54,248 nucleotides of DNA, taken from Candidatus Heritagella gallinarum (GTDB lineage: Bacteria; Bacillota; Clostridia; Oscillospirales; Acutalibacteraceae). This document shows, piece by piece, positions 17,156 to 25,803 of this stretch. The stretch covers positions 1-54,248 of the forward strand of contig CAJFNK010000003.1 of assembly GCA_904394685.1 (NCBI GenBank). Direction: 5' to 3'. The notes beneath the pieces were generated by a model that was not told where the DNA came from, searched no databases, and saw only the letters and a program-made list of their open reading frames with translations. Each line of letters begins with the position of its first letter. Position 1 is the first letter of the stretch. The translations under genes and the position numbers were made by a program.

Positions 17156-18361
17156 ATGAGTGAGAAACCTGTTTTTTCGGGAATTGTCTGCGAGTTTAAC
17201 CCCTTACATTATGGTCATCTGCATTTATTGCAAACAGCCCGGCGTTTCTCTGACGCTGTGATTTGTGTGATGAGTGGTAACTGGGTGCAACGTGGTGAAC
17301 CGGCTATTCTCTCTAAATTTGCCCGTGCAAAGGCCGCTGTTGCCTGTGGCGCCGACCTAGTGGCGGAGCTTCCTCTCCCCTGGGCCTGTGCCGGTGCGGA
17401 AAAATTTGCTTTTGGTGCCGTTTCTCTCTTGGAATCGCTCGGATGTATCCAATCGCTCTGGTTTGGCAGCGAATGTGGCGATGTTACAGAAATTACCAAA
17501 ACAGCACAACTGCTCTGCTCACAGGCATTTTCTGATAAAATATCCCCTTATTTGAAGCAGGGGGTAAGCTTTGCCGCTGCCAGACAAATGGCAGTCGCCT
17601 CAATTTGCGGAGAAAAAGCTGCCCGTCTTTTGGTTTCTCCTAATAACATTCTGGGGATCGAATACTGTAAAGCTTTGTATCGATTGCAAAGCAGCATGAT
17701 TCCCAAGACGATCCAAAGGGTAGGCAGTGGCCATGATTGTGACGTAGACTATCGAACCGAACGGATTCTTTCGGCTTCTCAACTTCGAAAAATGATTCAA
17801 AACGGTCAGGATTTGGCAAATTTCCTGCCACAGGATTCATATACTGTGATACAGGAAGAAATGAAGCAGGGAAGGTGTCCAGCAAATCTGTTGCGATTGG
17901 AGCGGGCTATCCTCGCAAAGCTGCGGCTGCTTGACAAGCAGCAGCTGGCCACTCTCCCCGATATCAGCGAAGGGCTGGAAAACCGCCTCTATCAGTCTAT
18001 CCAGAAAGCACAGACACTGGACGAACTCTATGAAATGACCAAATCGAAACGGTATAGTCATGCTCGTATCCGAAGGCTTGTGATGGCTGCTTTTCTGAAT
18101 ATCCCCAATGAAGTTCCCCATGTTCCCCCCTATTTTCGGATTCTGGCAATGAATCATACCGGCCGGGAATTTCTTCGAACGGCTGCATCTTCCAGTCGAA
18201 TCTCACTGGTTTCCCGCTCAAAAGATTTTGCACAATGCTCAGAGGAAGCCCAACAGCTATTCCAATTGGAGCAGCAGGCAACCGACCTTTTTGCGCTCTC
18301 TCTCCCCATTCCGCCGGCATGCGGCTGGGATTGCTGGCAGGGAATCCAAATTCTATCATGA
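17156..18361 (+). CDS. tmcAL: tRNA(Met) cytidine acetate ligase (YlbM family)
   Basis: Predicted enzyme that uses ATP and acetate to form N4-acetylcytidine at the wobble position of elongator tRNA-Met, securing AUG decoding; this role is known for B. subtilis TmcAL. The N-terminal nucleotidyltransferase-like fold shows the HIGH-type motif HYGH at residues 18-21 (FNPLHYGHLHLL) and the conserved MSGNWVQRGEPA segment at 39-50. The 401-residue length is normal. I chose the ATG at 17156 (MSEKPVFSG), preceded by AAGGAG at somewhat long spacing, and downstream of the predicted promoter; upstream in-frame ATGs lie before that promoter. It diverges from ackA, a source of acetate. Confidence 0.9.
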   Translation: MSEKPVFSGIVCEFNPLHYGHLHLLQTARRFSDAVICVMSGNWVQRGEPAILSKFARAKAAVACGADLVAELPLPWACAGAEKFAFGAVSLLESLGCIQSLWFGSECGDVTEITKTAQLLCSQAFSDKISPYLKQGVSFAAARQMAVASICGEKAARLLVSPNNILGIEYCKALYRLQSSMIPKTIQRVGSGHDCDVDYRTERILSASQLRKMIQNGQDLANFLPQDSYTVIQEEMKQGRCPANLLRLERAILAKLRLLDKQQLATLPDISEGLENRLYQSIQKAQTLDELYEMTKSKRYSHARIRRLVMAAFLNIPNEVPHVPPYFRILAMNHTGREFLRTAASSSRISLVSRSKDFAQCSEEAQQLFQLEQQATDLFALSLPIPPACGWDCWQGIQILS

Positions 18362-18401
18362 TTATCAAGCCATTTGGCGTTATGAAGGGAAATGAACCCA
18401 T

Positions 18402-19349
18402 ATGGAAATTAAAGAAATACAGTATGACGGCTTTGGAAAATGCGTTTCCATATCCAACGGCGTAATACAGGCGATTATCACCATTGATTTCGGGCCCCGT
18501 ATCATCTCTTTCTCCCGCTGTGATGTGGAAGACCAGAGCAATGTCTTTTTTGAAGACCGTGAGAGAAAATATTCTTCCAAGGGCAAAGAGTTTGAACAAC
18601 TCTATGGAGAGGGAACCTGTTATTATGCCTATGGTGGACATCGAATCTGGCTCAGCCCCGAAGATTACAGCCGGACTTTCTATCCAGACAACCAGCCGGT
18701 AGTTTACTCTATTTCAGAAGAAGGGCTAACTTTTACCTTCCCGCAAAAATTCCGTGCCGTTCAGGCAAGCATTACCATTACTATGGGCGATGATGCCTGT
18801 GATATGATGGTGATTCATTCGGGAAAGAACATCTCTAAAGATATGCAAACAGCTTCTCTCTGGCCTATTACCATGGTTCGTCCCGGTGGCGTAGCCTTGG
18901 TTCCCCAAAACAGCCGGCGTGACGGCAATCTGCTTTTACCGAACCGCACCATTTCACTTTGGGCGTATACAGATTTGCAAGACCCCCGTATCCGAATCGG
19001 AAACCGTTATCTGCGCCTATATCAAAACCCAGAAATCAGTTCCCGGCTGAAAGTTGGAACCGACTGTCATGCAGGTTGGTGCTTATACCAAAGTGGGAAC
19101 CTGATTTTTACCAAGCGATTTATTCACAATGTGAATGCTGTTTATCCCGATGGCGGCGTTTCATTCGAGGGATTTGTTACCGGAGATTATATGGAGCTGG
19201 AAACGCTCAGCCCTCTGTATCGAATCGCACCTGGAGATACCGTGCGCCATGTTGAAAACCTTTCGCTTCTCTATGAGCCGCATCTTCCATCCTGTGCAGA
19301 AATAAGCGAAGATGATCTGGATGAATGGCTTGGCCGCCTTTCGTTTTAA
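18402..19349 (+). CDS. DUF4380-like protein (possible galactose mutarotase-like fold)
   Basis: A 315-residue protein I recognise only as a family of uncharacterised clostridial proteins resembling DUF4380. The N-terminal half has a glycine- and aromatic-rich beta pattern: FGKCVSISNGVIQAIITIDF, then GPRIISFS, then YGGHRIWLSPED and TFYPDNQPV. Such features suggest a beta-sandwich like aldose epimerases or glycoside hydrolase domains, with the histidine and tyrosine near residues 80-100 as candidate sugar contacts. There is no signal peptide. It starts 40 bases after tmcAL, on the same strand, and ends at a strong hairpin, so the two are probably co-transcribed. Substrate unknown. Confidence 0.6.
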   Translation: MEIKEIQYDGFGKCVSISNGVIQAIITIDFGPRIISFSRCDVEDQSNVFFEDRERKYSSKGKEFEQLYGEGTCYYAYGGHRIWLSPEDYSRTFYPDNQPVVYSISEEGLTFTFPQKFRAVQASITITMGDDACDMMVIHSGKNISKDMQTASLWPITMVRPGGVALVPQNSRRDGNLLLPNRTISLWAYTDLQDPRIRIGNRYLRLYQNPEISSRLKVGTDCHAGWCLYQSGNLIFTKRFIHNVNAVYPDGGVSFEGFVTGDYMELETLSPLYRIAPGDTVRHVENLSLLYEPHLPSCAEISEDDLDEWLGRLSF

Positions 19350-19367
19350 TTGATAATCAAAAACAAA

Positions 19368-19415
19368 GCACGCAGTTTCCTGCCGTATCAGACGGAAAAC
19401 TGCGTGCTCTATTTT
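19368..19415. terminator. Bidirectional terminator between DUF4380-like gene and scfB
   Basis: GCACGCAGTTT on the left pairs with AAACTGCGTGC on the right, with an inner CCG/CGG step; a U-run follows on the plus strand and an A-rich flank gives a shorter one on the minus strand. It separates convergent genes. Confidence 0.8.
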
Positions 19416-19425
19416 TATACTGGAA

Positions 19426-20784
19426 TTATTCAGCCAGAGCGGCCTGCATCATGATGGCACACTCCAGACGCTTTTTCTCCAATTCACAGGAAATGGTATG
19501 GGACTTGAGAATATCCCCCTCATACTGCCAGTTATTGGCATTGCATCCGCCGCTGCAATAGAATTTTGCCCAGCAGTCACGACATTCCGGCTTGGAATAG
19601 ACGTTTGCTTTTGCAAAACGCTCTTTCATGGGCAGGTTAAAGGTTCCATCCAGCACATTTCCCATCTTCCACTGGTCGTCTCCAACAAACTGATGGCAGG
19701 GGAAGATATCGCCTTCGGGAGTAACCGCTACATATTCGTTGCCACAGCCGCAGCCACGCAGGCGCTTAATGGCACAGGGTCCCTGATTCAGATCGATCAT
19801 AAAGTGGAAGAAGTTGAATCCTTTCCCCTCTTTTCTGCGCTGAATAAGGGCGTTTGCCAGCTTTTCATATTCCTCGCAAACTCTGGGAAGATCCCCAGCT
19901 TTGATGGAATAGTCCAGCTTTTCATCGGAAACTACCGGTTCCACCGAAACCTGATCGAATCCCAGATCAGCCATATGCAGGACATCCTCGGTAAAGTCCA
20001 GATTGTATTTGGTAAAGGTTCCTCGTGCATAGTAGTCCTTATCGCCACGCTCAGCGACCAGTTTCTGATATTTGGGGACAATCTGGTCATAGCAGCCGGT
20101 GCCGTCAACACGGACACGCAGACGGTCATTTACTTCTTTGCGGCCATCCAGTGACAACACGCAGTTGGACATTTCCCTATTGATAAAATCAATTTTATCA
20201 TCTGTAAGCAACAAGCCGTTAGTGGTAATGGTAAAGCGGAAATTCTTATTATGGAGCTTTTCCTGCTCACGGGCATACAGCACCAGCTCTTTTACCACAT
20301 CCCAGTTCATCAGGGGCTCTCCGCCGAAGAAATCCATCTCCAGATTCCGGCGGCCAGCAGATTTCTCAATCAGAAAATCGATTGCCTTTTTGCCTACTTC
20401 CAGCGGCATCAGCTTTCGTCCACAGCCAAAATCGCCTTTTGCGGCAAAGCAGTATTCGCAGCGCAGGTTGCAGTCGTGCGCCACATTCAGACACATAGCC
20501 TTGACCGGAGAGTTGACCATCATATCGGAAAAACGCTCATAGCCATCCTCAGAAAACAGCAGCCCCTGCTGATACAGCTCTCTCAGTTCTTCATAAGCTT
20601 CGTTGAACACCTCGTCGTCCCAACGCCCGGCCAGAGCTTCTTTCAGCTCTTTGGGCGGCTCCTGCGGAACTGTGCCGTCCAGATAATTCAGCATCTCATA
20701 GGGAACCTCGTCAAATACATGGACAGCGCCGCTATTGGTATCCAGAACGATTCGATAACCATTTAGTGTGTACTTATGTATCAT
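19426..20784 (-). CDS. scfB: Radical SAM SCIFF maturase (thioether-forming)
   Basis: Radical SAM/SPASM enzyme that installs thioether crosslinks in the SCIFF peptide encoded just upstream. The 452 residues comprise an N-terminal peptide-binding (RRE-like) region (about 1-85), the radical SAM CxxxCxxC motif at Cys105, Cys109 and Cys112 (DCNLRCEYCFA), the FFGGEPL motif, and a cysteine-rich SPASM domain with GCGCGNE, PCHQF and CRDCWAKFYCSGGC elements for auxiliary iron-sulfur clusters. GGAGAG precedes the ATG at 20784. The order scfA-scfB on the same strand is the standard SCIFF arrangement. Confidence 0.95.
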   Translation of the reverse strand: MIHKYTLNGYRIVLDTNSGAVHVFDEVPYEMLNYLDGTVPQEPPKELKEALAGRWDDEVFNEAYEELRELYQQGLLFSEDGYERFSDMMVNSPVKAMCLNVAHDCNLRCEYCFAAKGDFGCGRKLMPLEVGKKAIDFLIEKSAGRRNLEMDFFGGEPLMNWDVVKELVLYAREQEKLHNKNFRFTITTNGLLLTDDKIDFINREMSNCVLSLDGRKEVNDRLRVRVDGTGCYDQIVPKYQKLVAERGDKDYYARGTFTKYNLDFTEDVLHMADLGFDQVSVEPVVSDEKLDYSIKAGDLPRVCEEYEKLANALIQRRKEGKGFNFFHFMIDLNQGPCAIKRLRGCGCGNEYVAVTPEGDIFPCHQFVGDDQWKMGNVLDGTFNLPMKERFAKANVYSKPECRDCWAKFYCSGGCNANNWQYEGDILKSHTISCELEKKRLECAIMMQAALAE

Positions 20785-20810
20785 TCTTTTCTCTCCATTT
20801 TACACATAAT

Positions 20811-20840
20811 TTAAGGGACAGAAGAAGCCCTGTCCCTTAA
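20811..20840 (-). promoter_or_regulatory. Perfect 11-bp inverted repeat between scfA and scfB
   Basis: TTAAGGGACAG and CTGTCCCTTAA are perfect arms around an 8-base loop. On the minus strand (direction of transcription) no real U-run follows, so it looks like an RNA-stabilising or processing hairpin, or a leaky terminator, that would let the short precursor mRNA accumulate above the maturase. Confidence 0.55.
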
Positions 20841-20909
20841 AAAACTTATTGGGCAGAACATAGGAATTCTCTAAAAGATGGTTCCCATGCACTTGTTCAG
20901 CAAAGAGAA

Positions 20910-21056
20910 TTACTTATCAGCGTGCTCGCACTTCTGGTTTGCAACTGTGCAAGAAGTTTTGCAAGCGGACTGGCAGGAAGCCTGGCACTCGCCGCAGCCA
21001 CCCTTAACAGCACTCTCTTTCAGGTTTGCCTGATTCAAAGTTTTAATCTGCTTCAT
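20910..21056 (-). CDS. scfA: SCIFF ribosomal peptide precursor (six cysteines in forty-five)
   Basis: A 48-residue precursor beginning MKQIKTLNQANLKESA with a core holding six cysteines at positions 21, 24, 28, 32, 36 and 43, the defining SCIFF pattern. The leader part (1-18) guides the maturase, and Cys residues are crosslinked to neighbouring residues by thioethers in characterised relatives. The ATG at 21056 follows GGAGG at proper spacing; an in-frame start 48 bases earlier has no such site. A TATAAT box lies upstream at 21135-21140. SCIFF peptides are nearly universal in Clostridia; their biological role is not established. Confidence 0.95.
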   Translation of the reverse strand: MKQIKTLNQANLKESAVKGGCGECQASCQSACKTSCTVANQKCEHADK

Positions 21057-21134
21057 GAATAAAAACCTCCGTTTCCGAATTAACGATACGGATAATACCG
21101 GCATACACCGACGCCTGTCTATCCATTTTCAAAT

Positions 21135-21140
21135 ATTATA
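21135..21140 (-). promoter_or_regulatory. Candidate -10 box for the SCIFF locus
   Basis: A perfect TATAAT on the minus strand, about 78 bases before scfA. A TTTCTT sequence 17 bases upstream is only a weak -35, so strength cannot be judged. Confidence 0.45.
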
Positions 21141-21171
21141 GCACATCTTTCCGCCAAAAGAAAGCAGAATT

Positions 21172-21591
21172 TTATTTTCTCCGATGGATTTTTTGTTTTT
21201 TTCCCGCTGCCACCACACCGCCAAGGCTTCCGGCCAACAGGATCGCACTGATTTTGGTTATGATAAAGGCAATCTCAGCCTGTGAGCAGGAAAAAAACAG
21301 TCCGGCAACCAGCATCAGGCACAAGAGAAGCGCCGCAGATGCAAATCCGGCCACCAGCCCCATATGCCCCAGAATCCGGGTACTGATAAAACCGGAGAAA
21401 AAGCTGCCAATCACAGCAGCTGTCAACGTGATTCCACCAAGTGCAGCATGGGGCAAAAACTCTCTGGAAACAAACACCATCGCTGCTACCAGCAGTATCA
21501 GGCAGCAAATAAGCGCCCCTACCCCGCAGCCAATTCCAATTGCAGTGAAAAAACGACTGATCTCTTTGTTTTTCTGCCAAGTTCCATTCAT
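21172..21591 (-). CDS. TIGR04086-type small membrane protein
   Basis: A 139-residue protein with four predicted membrane-spanning segments (for example AIGIGCGVGALICCLILLVA and AALGGITLTAAVIGSFFSGF). It matches the pattern of a small clostridial membrane family (TIGR04086) that commonly lies between yajC and the SCIFF genes. I place the start at the ATG at 21591, which has GGGGGGA 6 bases upstream; an earlier in-frame start lies before that site. The ribosome binding site can pair with a CCCC run about 45 bases upstream. Whether it exports SCIFF is unknown. Confidence 0.75.
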   Translation of the reverse strand: MNGTWQKNKEISRFFTAIGIGCGVGALICCLILLVAAMVFVSREFLPHAALGGITLTAAVIGSFFSGFISTRILGHMGLVAGFASAALLLCLMLVAGLFFSCSQAEIAFIITKISAILLAGSLGGVVAAGKKQKIHRRK

Positions 21592-21693
21592 AAAAAATCC
21601 CCCCTGCAAAAACCCTATCTGATGGATAGTATTCTGCAAAGGGGAATTTTATTCGGAATTTTGTTTGGGATTTAATCCGTATGCTCGCAGGAA

Positions 21694-22020
21694 TTATTCC
21701 ACGTCGTCGTGAATGGTATCCACGCTGCCGATTGCCCAACGCTTAATACGCAGCTTGCTGCGATCTGTGCCGGTTTCGATAATCAGGGTTTCGGTATCCT
21801 CTTTGATACCGACAATCCGGCCGCAAATGCCGCCGATTGTGGTGATCTCGTCGCCAATCTGGGCATCCTTACGCATTTTTTCTTCTTTCTTTCTTTTTTT
21901 GGACTGCGGACGGAAGAAGATGAGATACAGAGCGCCGAACAGCAGAGCGTAAACAGCGATCATCATAATGAGGCCGCCCATATCTCCGCCGGCATTAGAC
22001 AAAAGGAAATACTGATTCAT
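21694..22020 (-). CDS. yajC: Preprotein translocase accessory subunit YajC
   Basis: Small membrane protein of the SecDF-YajC complex that assists Sec-dependent export. The 108 residues have one transmembrane helix (about 16-36, IMMIAVYALLFGALYLIFF) followed by the family pattern FRPQSKKRKKEEKM and a beta-rich cytoplasmic domain with IGDEITTIGGICGRI. The ATG at 22020 has GGAGG upstream; an in-frame ATG 60 bases earlier lacks one. Position directly after tgt is the classic tgt-yajC order shared with many bacteria. SecD and SecF are not in the window. Confidence 0.95.
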   Translation of the reverse strand: MNQYFLLSNAGGDMGGLIMMIAVYALLFGALYLIFFRPQSKKRKKEEKMRKDAQIGDEITTIGGICGRIVGIKEDTETLIIETGTDRSKLRIKRWAIGSVDTIHDDVE

Positions 22021-22097
22021 TGTTTTATTACACCTCCAACAGAATGTTTCAATTATAACAAGGATTTGCGAAGGTTTCAAGGTATTTCCCGGTTTTT

Positions 22098-23228
22098 TTA
22101 GATTCTTCTGGCAATATTTTCAATATGCTGCTGATAAAATGCCTCGAACCGGCCTTCATCCAGCGCCAGACGGATCTTTTCCATCAGGGTGTTATAAAAA
22201 TACAGATTGTGCAGAACCGCCAGACGCATGCCCAGCATCTCCCCTGCCTTGAACAGGTGATGCAGATAAGCACGGGTAAAGCTCCGGCACACCGGGCAAT
22301 CACACTCCGGATCAATGGGGCTTTCATCCAGCGTATACTTTGCGTTCATCAGGTTACGCACGCCTTCCATGGTGAACACATGGGCGTGGCGGGCATTGCG
22401 GGTAGGCATTACGCAATCGAAAATATCCACTCCACGGCGCACCGCTTCCAGAATATTGGCAGGGGTTCCCACACCCATCAGGTAACGGGGCTTATCCTCC
22501 GGCATAAAGGGCGTTACAGCCTCAATCACCTGATACATCACCTCGGCCGGTTCTCCCACTGCAAGGCCGCCAATGGCATATCCATCCAAATCCAGCTCCC
22601 GGATACGCTTCATATGATCCACTCGCAAGTCTTCAAATGTACATCCCTGGTTGATGCCCCAGAGCATCTGATTGGGGTTCAGAGTATCCGGAAGGCTGTT
22701 CAGACGCTGCATTTCTGCCTTGCAGCGTTCCAGCCAACGGGCTGTCCGGGCACAAGAGGCTTTTGCGTATTCATAGGTCGCCGGATTTTCCACGCACTCG
22801 TCAAACGCCATGGCAATGGTGGAACCGAGATGAGATTGAATCCGCATGCTTTCTTCTGGCCCCATAAAAATTTTATGTCCGTCAATGTGGGAAGCAAAGG
22901 TTACGCCTTCCTCTTTGATGTTGCGGAGCTTCGCCAGCGAAAACACCTGAAATCCGCCGCTGTCGGTCAAAATCGGCCCGTCCCACCGGGTCATTTTGTG
23001 AAGGCCGCCCAGCTTTTTGACGATCTCATCGCCGGGACGCAGATGCAGATGATAAGTGTTGCAAAGCTGCACCTGACAGTGTACTTCCTTTAAATCCTGA
23101 GCGGAAACCGCCCCTTTGATCGCACCGCAAGTCGCCACGTTCATAAACGCCGGCATCTGGATGGTACCGTGGACAGTTGTAAATTCGCCACGGCGGGCCG
23201 CTCCCTCCTGTTTGATCAGTCGATACAT
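22098..23228 (-). CDS. tgt: Queuine/preQ1 tRNA-ribosyltransferase
   Basis: Exchanges guanine at wobble position 34 of GUN-anticodon tRNAs for preQ1, the first tRNA-bound step of queuosine synthesis. The 376 residues are full length. The active-site region DSGGFQVFSL contains the catalytic pocket aspartate, the nucleophile lies in the conserved D-I-F-D-C-V segment (VDIFDCVMPTR), and the zinc site CDCPVCRSFTRAYLHHLF gives three Cys and one His. The ATG at 23228 follows AAAGGAT. It is 22 bases after rqcH. Confidence 0.97.
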   Translation of the reverse strand: MYRLIKQEGAARRGEFTTVHGTIQMPAFMNVATCGAIKGAVSAQDLKEVHCQVQLCNTYHLHLRPGDEIVKKLGGLHKMTRWDGPILTDSGGFQVFSLAKLRNIKEEGVTFASHIDGHKIFMGPEESMRIQSHLGSTIAMAFDECVENPATYEYAKASCARTARWLERCKAEMQRLNSLPDTLNPNQMLWGINQGCTFEDLRVDHMKRIRELDLDGYAIGGLAVGEPAEVMYQVIEAVTPFMPEDKPRYLMGVGTPANILEAVRRGVDIFDCVMPTRNARHAHVFTMEGVRNLMNAKYTLDESPIDPECDCPVCRSFTRAYLHHLFKAGEMLGMRLAVLHNLYFYNTLMEKIRLALDEGRFEAFYQQHIENIARRI

Positions 23229-23250
23229 ATGCTTATCCTTTCTTGTCTGT

Positions 23251-25008
23251 TCAGTCTTCCTGCTTTAAAGGCAAAGCCGGCGTGACATATGCGGTCTTAT
23301 ACTGCACATAAATCACCATTCCGGGTTTTGCCCCCTGCGGCTTGCTCACATGACGAATCTGGGTATAATCCACCGGCACCTGAGAGGAATCCCGCCCACG
23401 GCTGTGCCAGGCTGCCAGCTGCGCTGCCTCCAGCATGGCGATTTCGGTGGGTTCCTGTCCGTCTGTCACCAGCACCGTATGGGAGCCGGGAATGTTCTTG
23501 GTGTGGAACCAGATATCGTTATTATTGGCCTGTTTCAACGTTAGACGGTCGTTTTGACGGTTATTCCGGCCAACCAGCACCCGGAATCCATCGGAAGTCA
23601 GAAACTCCAGCGGCGCTGCATGTCCGGCTTCCGGGCGGCGCTTACTGCGAAGCATCCGGATATATCCCTGCTCCATCAACTCCTGCCGGATTTCTGTAAG
23701 GTCCTTCTCTGTTTCGGCACGCCCCAACTCGTCCAATACGGAATCAAGATAAATCAGCTCCTGCTCCGCAAACGCAATCTGTTCAGTAAGCTTTTCCTCT
23801 GCCGTTTTTGCTTTACGGTATTCTTTATAATACTTCTGGGCGTTTTGGTTGGGCGTGAGCGCCGGGTCCAGTCGAATCTCCATCATGGGCAGGGATTCCT
23901 CATAGAAATTCTGCAATGTTACACTGGATACGCCCTTTTCCATCTGATACAGGTTGGCACTGATCAAGTCGCCGCATACCCGCAGATGCTCTCGCTCGGC
24001 GCATTGCTCCAGCTCTGCCCGCTGATGGCCGATTTTGCGGCTCAGGCGCTCAGAGGCAGTGGTAATAACCCGCAGCAAATCGGATTCCCGCACACGCATC
24101 CGCTCAATCCGGTCACGCTCGGAGTAAAAGTCATCCAGCAGCTGAGAGAAGGTTTCTGCCTGCCGTATCAGAGCCGATGTTCCATACTGGGTGATGTTCA
24201 GGAAAGAAATGTCCATGGGCTTGTGCTGTGCCAGATTGACCACCATATGTGGAGTTCCGGAAGCATTCCGGGCGGTATCCCGCAAGGCAGACAAAAAGAA
24301 AAGCAACCGTTCTTCCTGCTGAGGCGTCAACTGTTTGGAATACACGTCCGCCCCCCTGCCGACCAGATGCTGGATTTCCCGGCATACCACCGGCGAAACT
24401 CCCTGAATACAGGAAAGCAGCCCTTTGTACAGCTCGGAGTCACCCGGCAAGGAACGCAGGCGCTCTATCACCTGAGAAGGCTCGCTTTCGAGCAGATTGA
24501 TTTTATCCTGTGCCGGAGGGAGATGATAGGTAACGCCCGGAAGCACCAAGCGTTCCGAACTCATTTCGGCGTCTACCCGTTTGAGAGCGTCGATAATTTT
24601 CCCATTCTCGTCCACAAAAATCACGTTGCTATACCGCCCCATGATTTCGATAATCAGTTCCAGCCGGACATGATCGCCCAGTTCATTAACCGCATCAAAA
24701 GCAAAGCGGAGCATTCGTTCCAGACCCGGCTGTTCGATGGAAACCAGCCGGGCGCCTGTAAGACGCTTTCGCAGCAGCATGCAGAGCATGGGCGGCTGTT
24801 TCGGGTTTTCCGGCAGACAGGTGGTAAAGTGCGCCCGTGCGCTGTTGACTCTGGCAGAAAGCAACAGATGAAAGCGATCCCCTCTGGTTCGGAACGTCAC
24901 AATGAGTTCATCCCGGTTGGGTTGATAGATTTTGTCCACACGGGCCTCCAGCGCCCGCTGGCTCAATTCATGCTGCAAATGATGCAGAAAAATACCGTCT
25001 AGTGCCAT
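23251..25008 (-). CDS. rqcH: Ribosome quality-control factor RqcH (NFACT family)
   Basis: NFACT-family protein that binds split 50S subunits carrying stalled peptidyl-tRNA and adds C-terminal alanine tails (B. subtilis RqcH). Older annotations call it fibronectin-binding protein. The 585 residues show the NFACT-N domain (from LDGIFLHHLQHEL and RVDKIYQPNRDEL), a central coiled coil (about 290-440), and the C-terminal NFACT-R domain with the segment DIWFHTKNIPGSHTVL. The ATG at 25008 has AGGAGGG directly upstream. It lies in the trmK-nif3-rqcH-tgt-yajC run, a group concerned with tRNA and translation. Confidence 0.95.
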   Translation of the reverse strand: MALDGIFLHHLQHELSQRALEARVDKIYQPNRDELIVTFRTRGDRFHLLLSARVNSARAHFTTCLPENPKQPPMLCMLLRKRLTGARLVSIEQPGLERMLRFAFDAVNELGDHVRLELIIEIMGRYSNVIFVDENGKIIDALKRVDAEMSSERLVLPGVTYHLPPAQDKINLLESEPSQVIERLRSLPGDSELYKGLLSCIQGVSPVVCREIQHLVGRGADVYSKQLTPQQEERLLFFLSALRDTARNASGTPHMVVNLAQHKPMDISFLNITQYGTSALIRQAETFSQLLDDFYSERDRIERMRVRESDLLRVITTASERLSRKIGHQRAELEQCAEREHLRVCGDLISANLYQMEKGVSSVTLQNFYEESLPMMEIRLDPALTPNQNAQKYYKEYRKAKTAEEKLTEQIAFAEQELIYLDSVLDELGRAETEKDLTEIRQELMEQGYIRMLRSKRRPEAGHAAPLEFLTSDGFRVLVGRNNRQNDRLTLKQANNNDIWFHTKNIPGSHTVLVTDGQEPTEIAMLEAAQLAAWHSRGRDSSQVPVDYTQIRHVSKPQGAKPGMVIYVQYKTAYVTPALPLKQED

Positions 25009-25038
25009 AAAACCCTCCTGACGTGATCAATCGTTCAT

Positions 25039-25803
25039 TCAACAATACTGCTCCGGCGCCTTTGCCTGAGATTCCACCCAGGTAATCTCTGGGAATTTTT
25101 CCCGCAGCCGTTGTGTCAGCTGCGGAATCACCACATTTTCGGTATAAAAATGCCCGGCTTCCACCAACGTGATCCCCAGCTCTTTGGCCAGCAGGAATTG
25201 ATGGTGCTTCACTTCTCCGGTTACAAATGCGTTTGCTCCTGCCGAAACAGCCGCCTCCATGCAATCTGCTCCGGCGCCGCTGCACAGTCCCACAGTGGTT
25301 ACATTCTGCTTACCGGGGACAAACCGAACGCCGCCGCATCCCAACGACGCTTTGACAAAAGCGGCAAAAGCAGCGGGGGACATTTCCTGACTGACTTCTC
25401 CTACAATTCCTTCAAATCCGGAACCATTCGGGCAGATTCCCCGGCGTTCTTTTAGCAGCAGGGAGCGGGAAAGCGCATCATTCACACCGCCGTCAAACGC
25501 CATATCCAGATTGGTGTGGGCGCAAATCGCCGAAATCCCACACGAGGCCAGCTTCCACGGCACGCTGTTGGCAGAAAGGCGGCGCAGCGGCGCAAAGATT
25601 ACCGGATGATGGCTCACAATCAGCTGTGCGCCTGCCTGCTGTGCTTCTTCCACCACTTCCAGCGTAATATCCAAGGCCAGCACAGCAGTTTCTACCGGCT
25701 TATGGGAATCACCCGCCAGCAATCCTACATTGTCAAACCCCATTGCTTCTGCAAAAGGGGCAAAGCTGTCAATATATTCATAAATTTCACCAACAAGCGT
25801 CAC
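25039..25803 (-). CDS. Nif3-like dinuclear metal-centre protein
   Basis: A protein of the Nif3/YqfO family (GTP cyclohydrolase I type 2-like fold), about 254 residues. Metal-ligand motifs are visible: SHHPVIF in the N-terminal half, AHTNLD, and the C-terminal GHFYTE. I prefer the GTG at 25803: it overlaps the trmK stop (GTGA), has AAGGA at fair spacing, and starts the conserved TLVGEIYEYIDSFAP region. An ATG 12 bases upstream sits right against the ribosome binding site. Pairing with trmK is conserved in Firmicutes (yqfN-yqfO). The biochemical role is unsettled. Confidence 0.9.
   Translation of the reverse strand: MTLVGEIYEYIDSFAPFAEAMGFDNVGLLAGDSHKPVETAVLALDITLEVVEEAQQAGAQLIVSHHPVIFAPLRRLSANSVPWKLASCGISAICAHTNLDMAFDGGVNDALSRSLLLKERRGICPNGSGFEGIVGEVSQEMSPAAFAAFVKASLGCGGVRFVPGKQNVTTVGLCSGAGADCMEAAVSAGANAFVTGEVKHHQFLLAKELGITLVEAGHFYTENVVIPQLTQRLREKFPEITWVESQAKAPEQYC

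Noticed and set aside
23554-25002. 482-codon open frame on the plus strand opposite rqcH
   Set aside because: It is an antisense shadow of rqcH; no ribosome binding site or recognisable domain.
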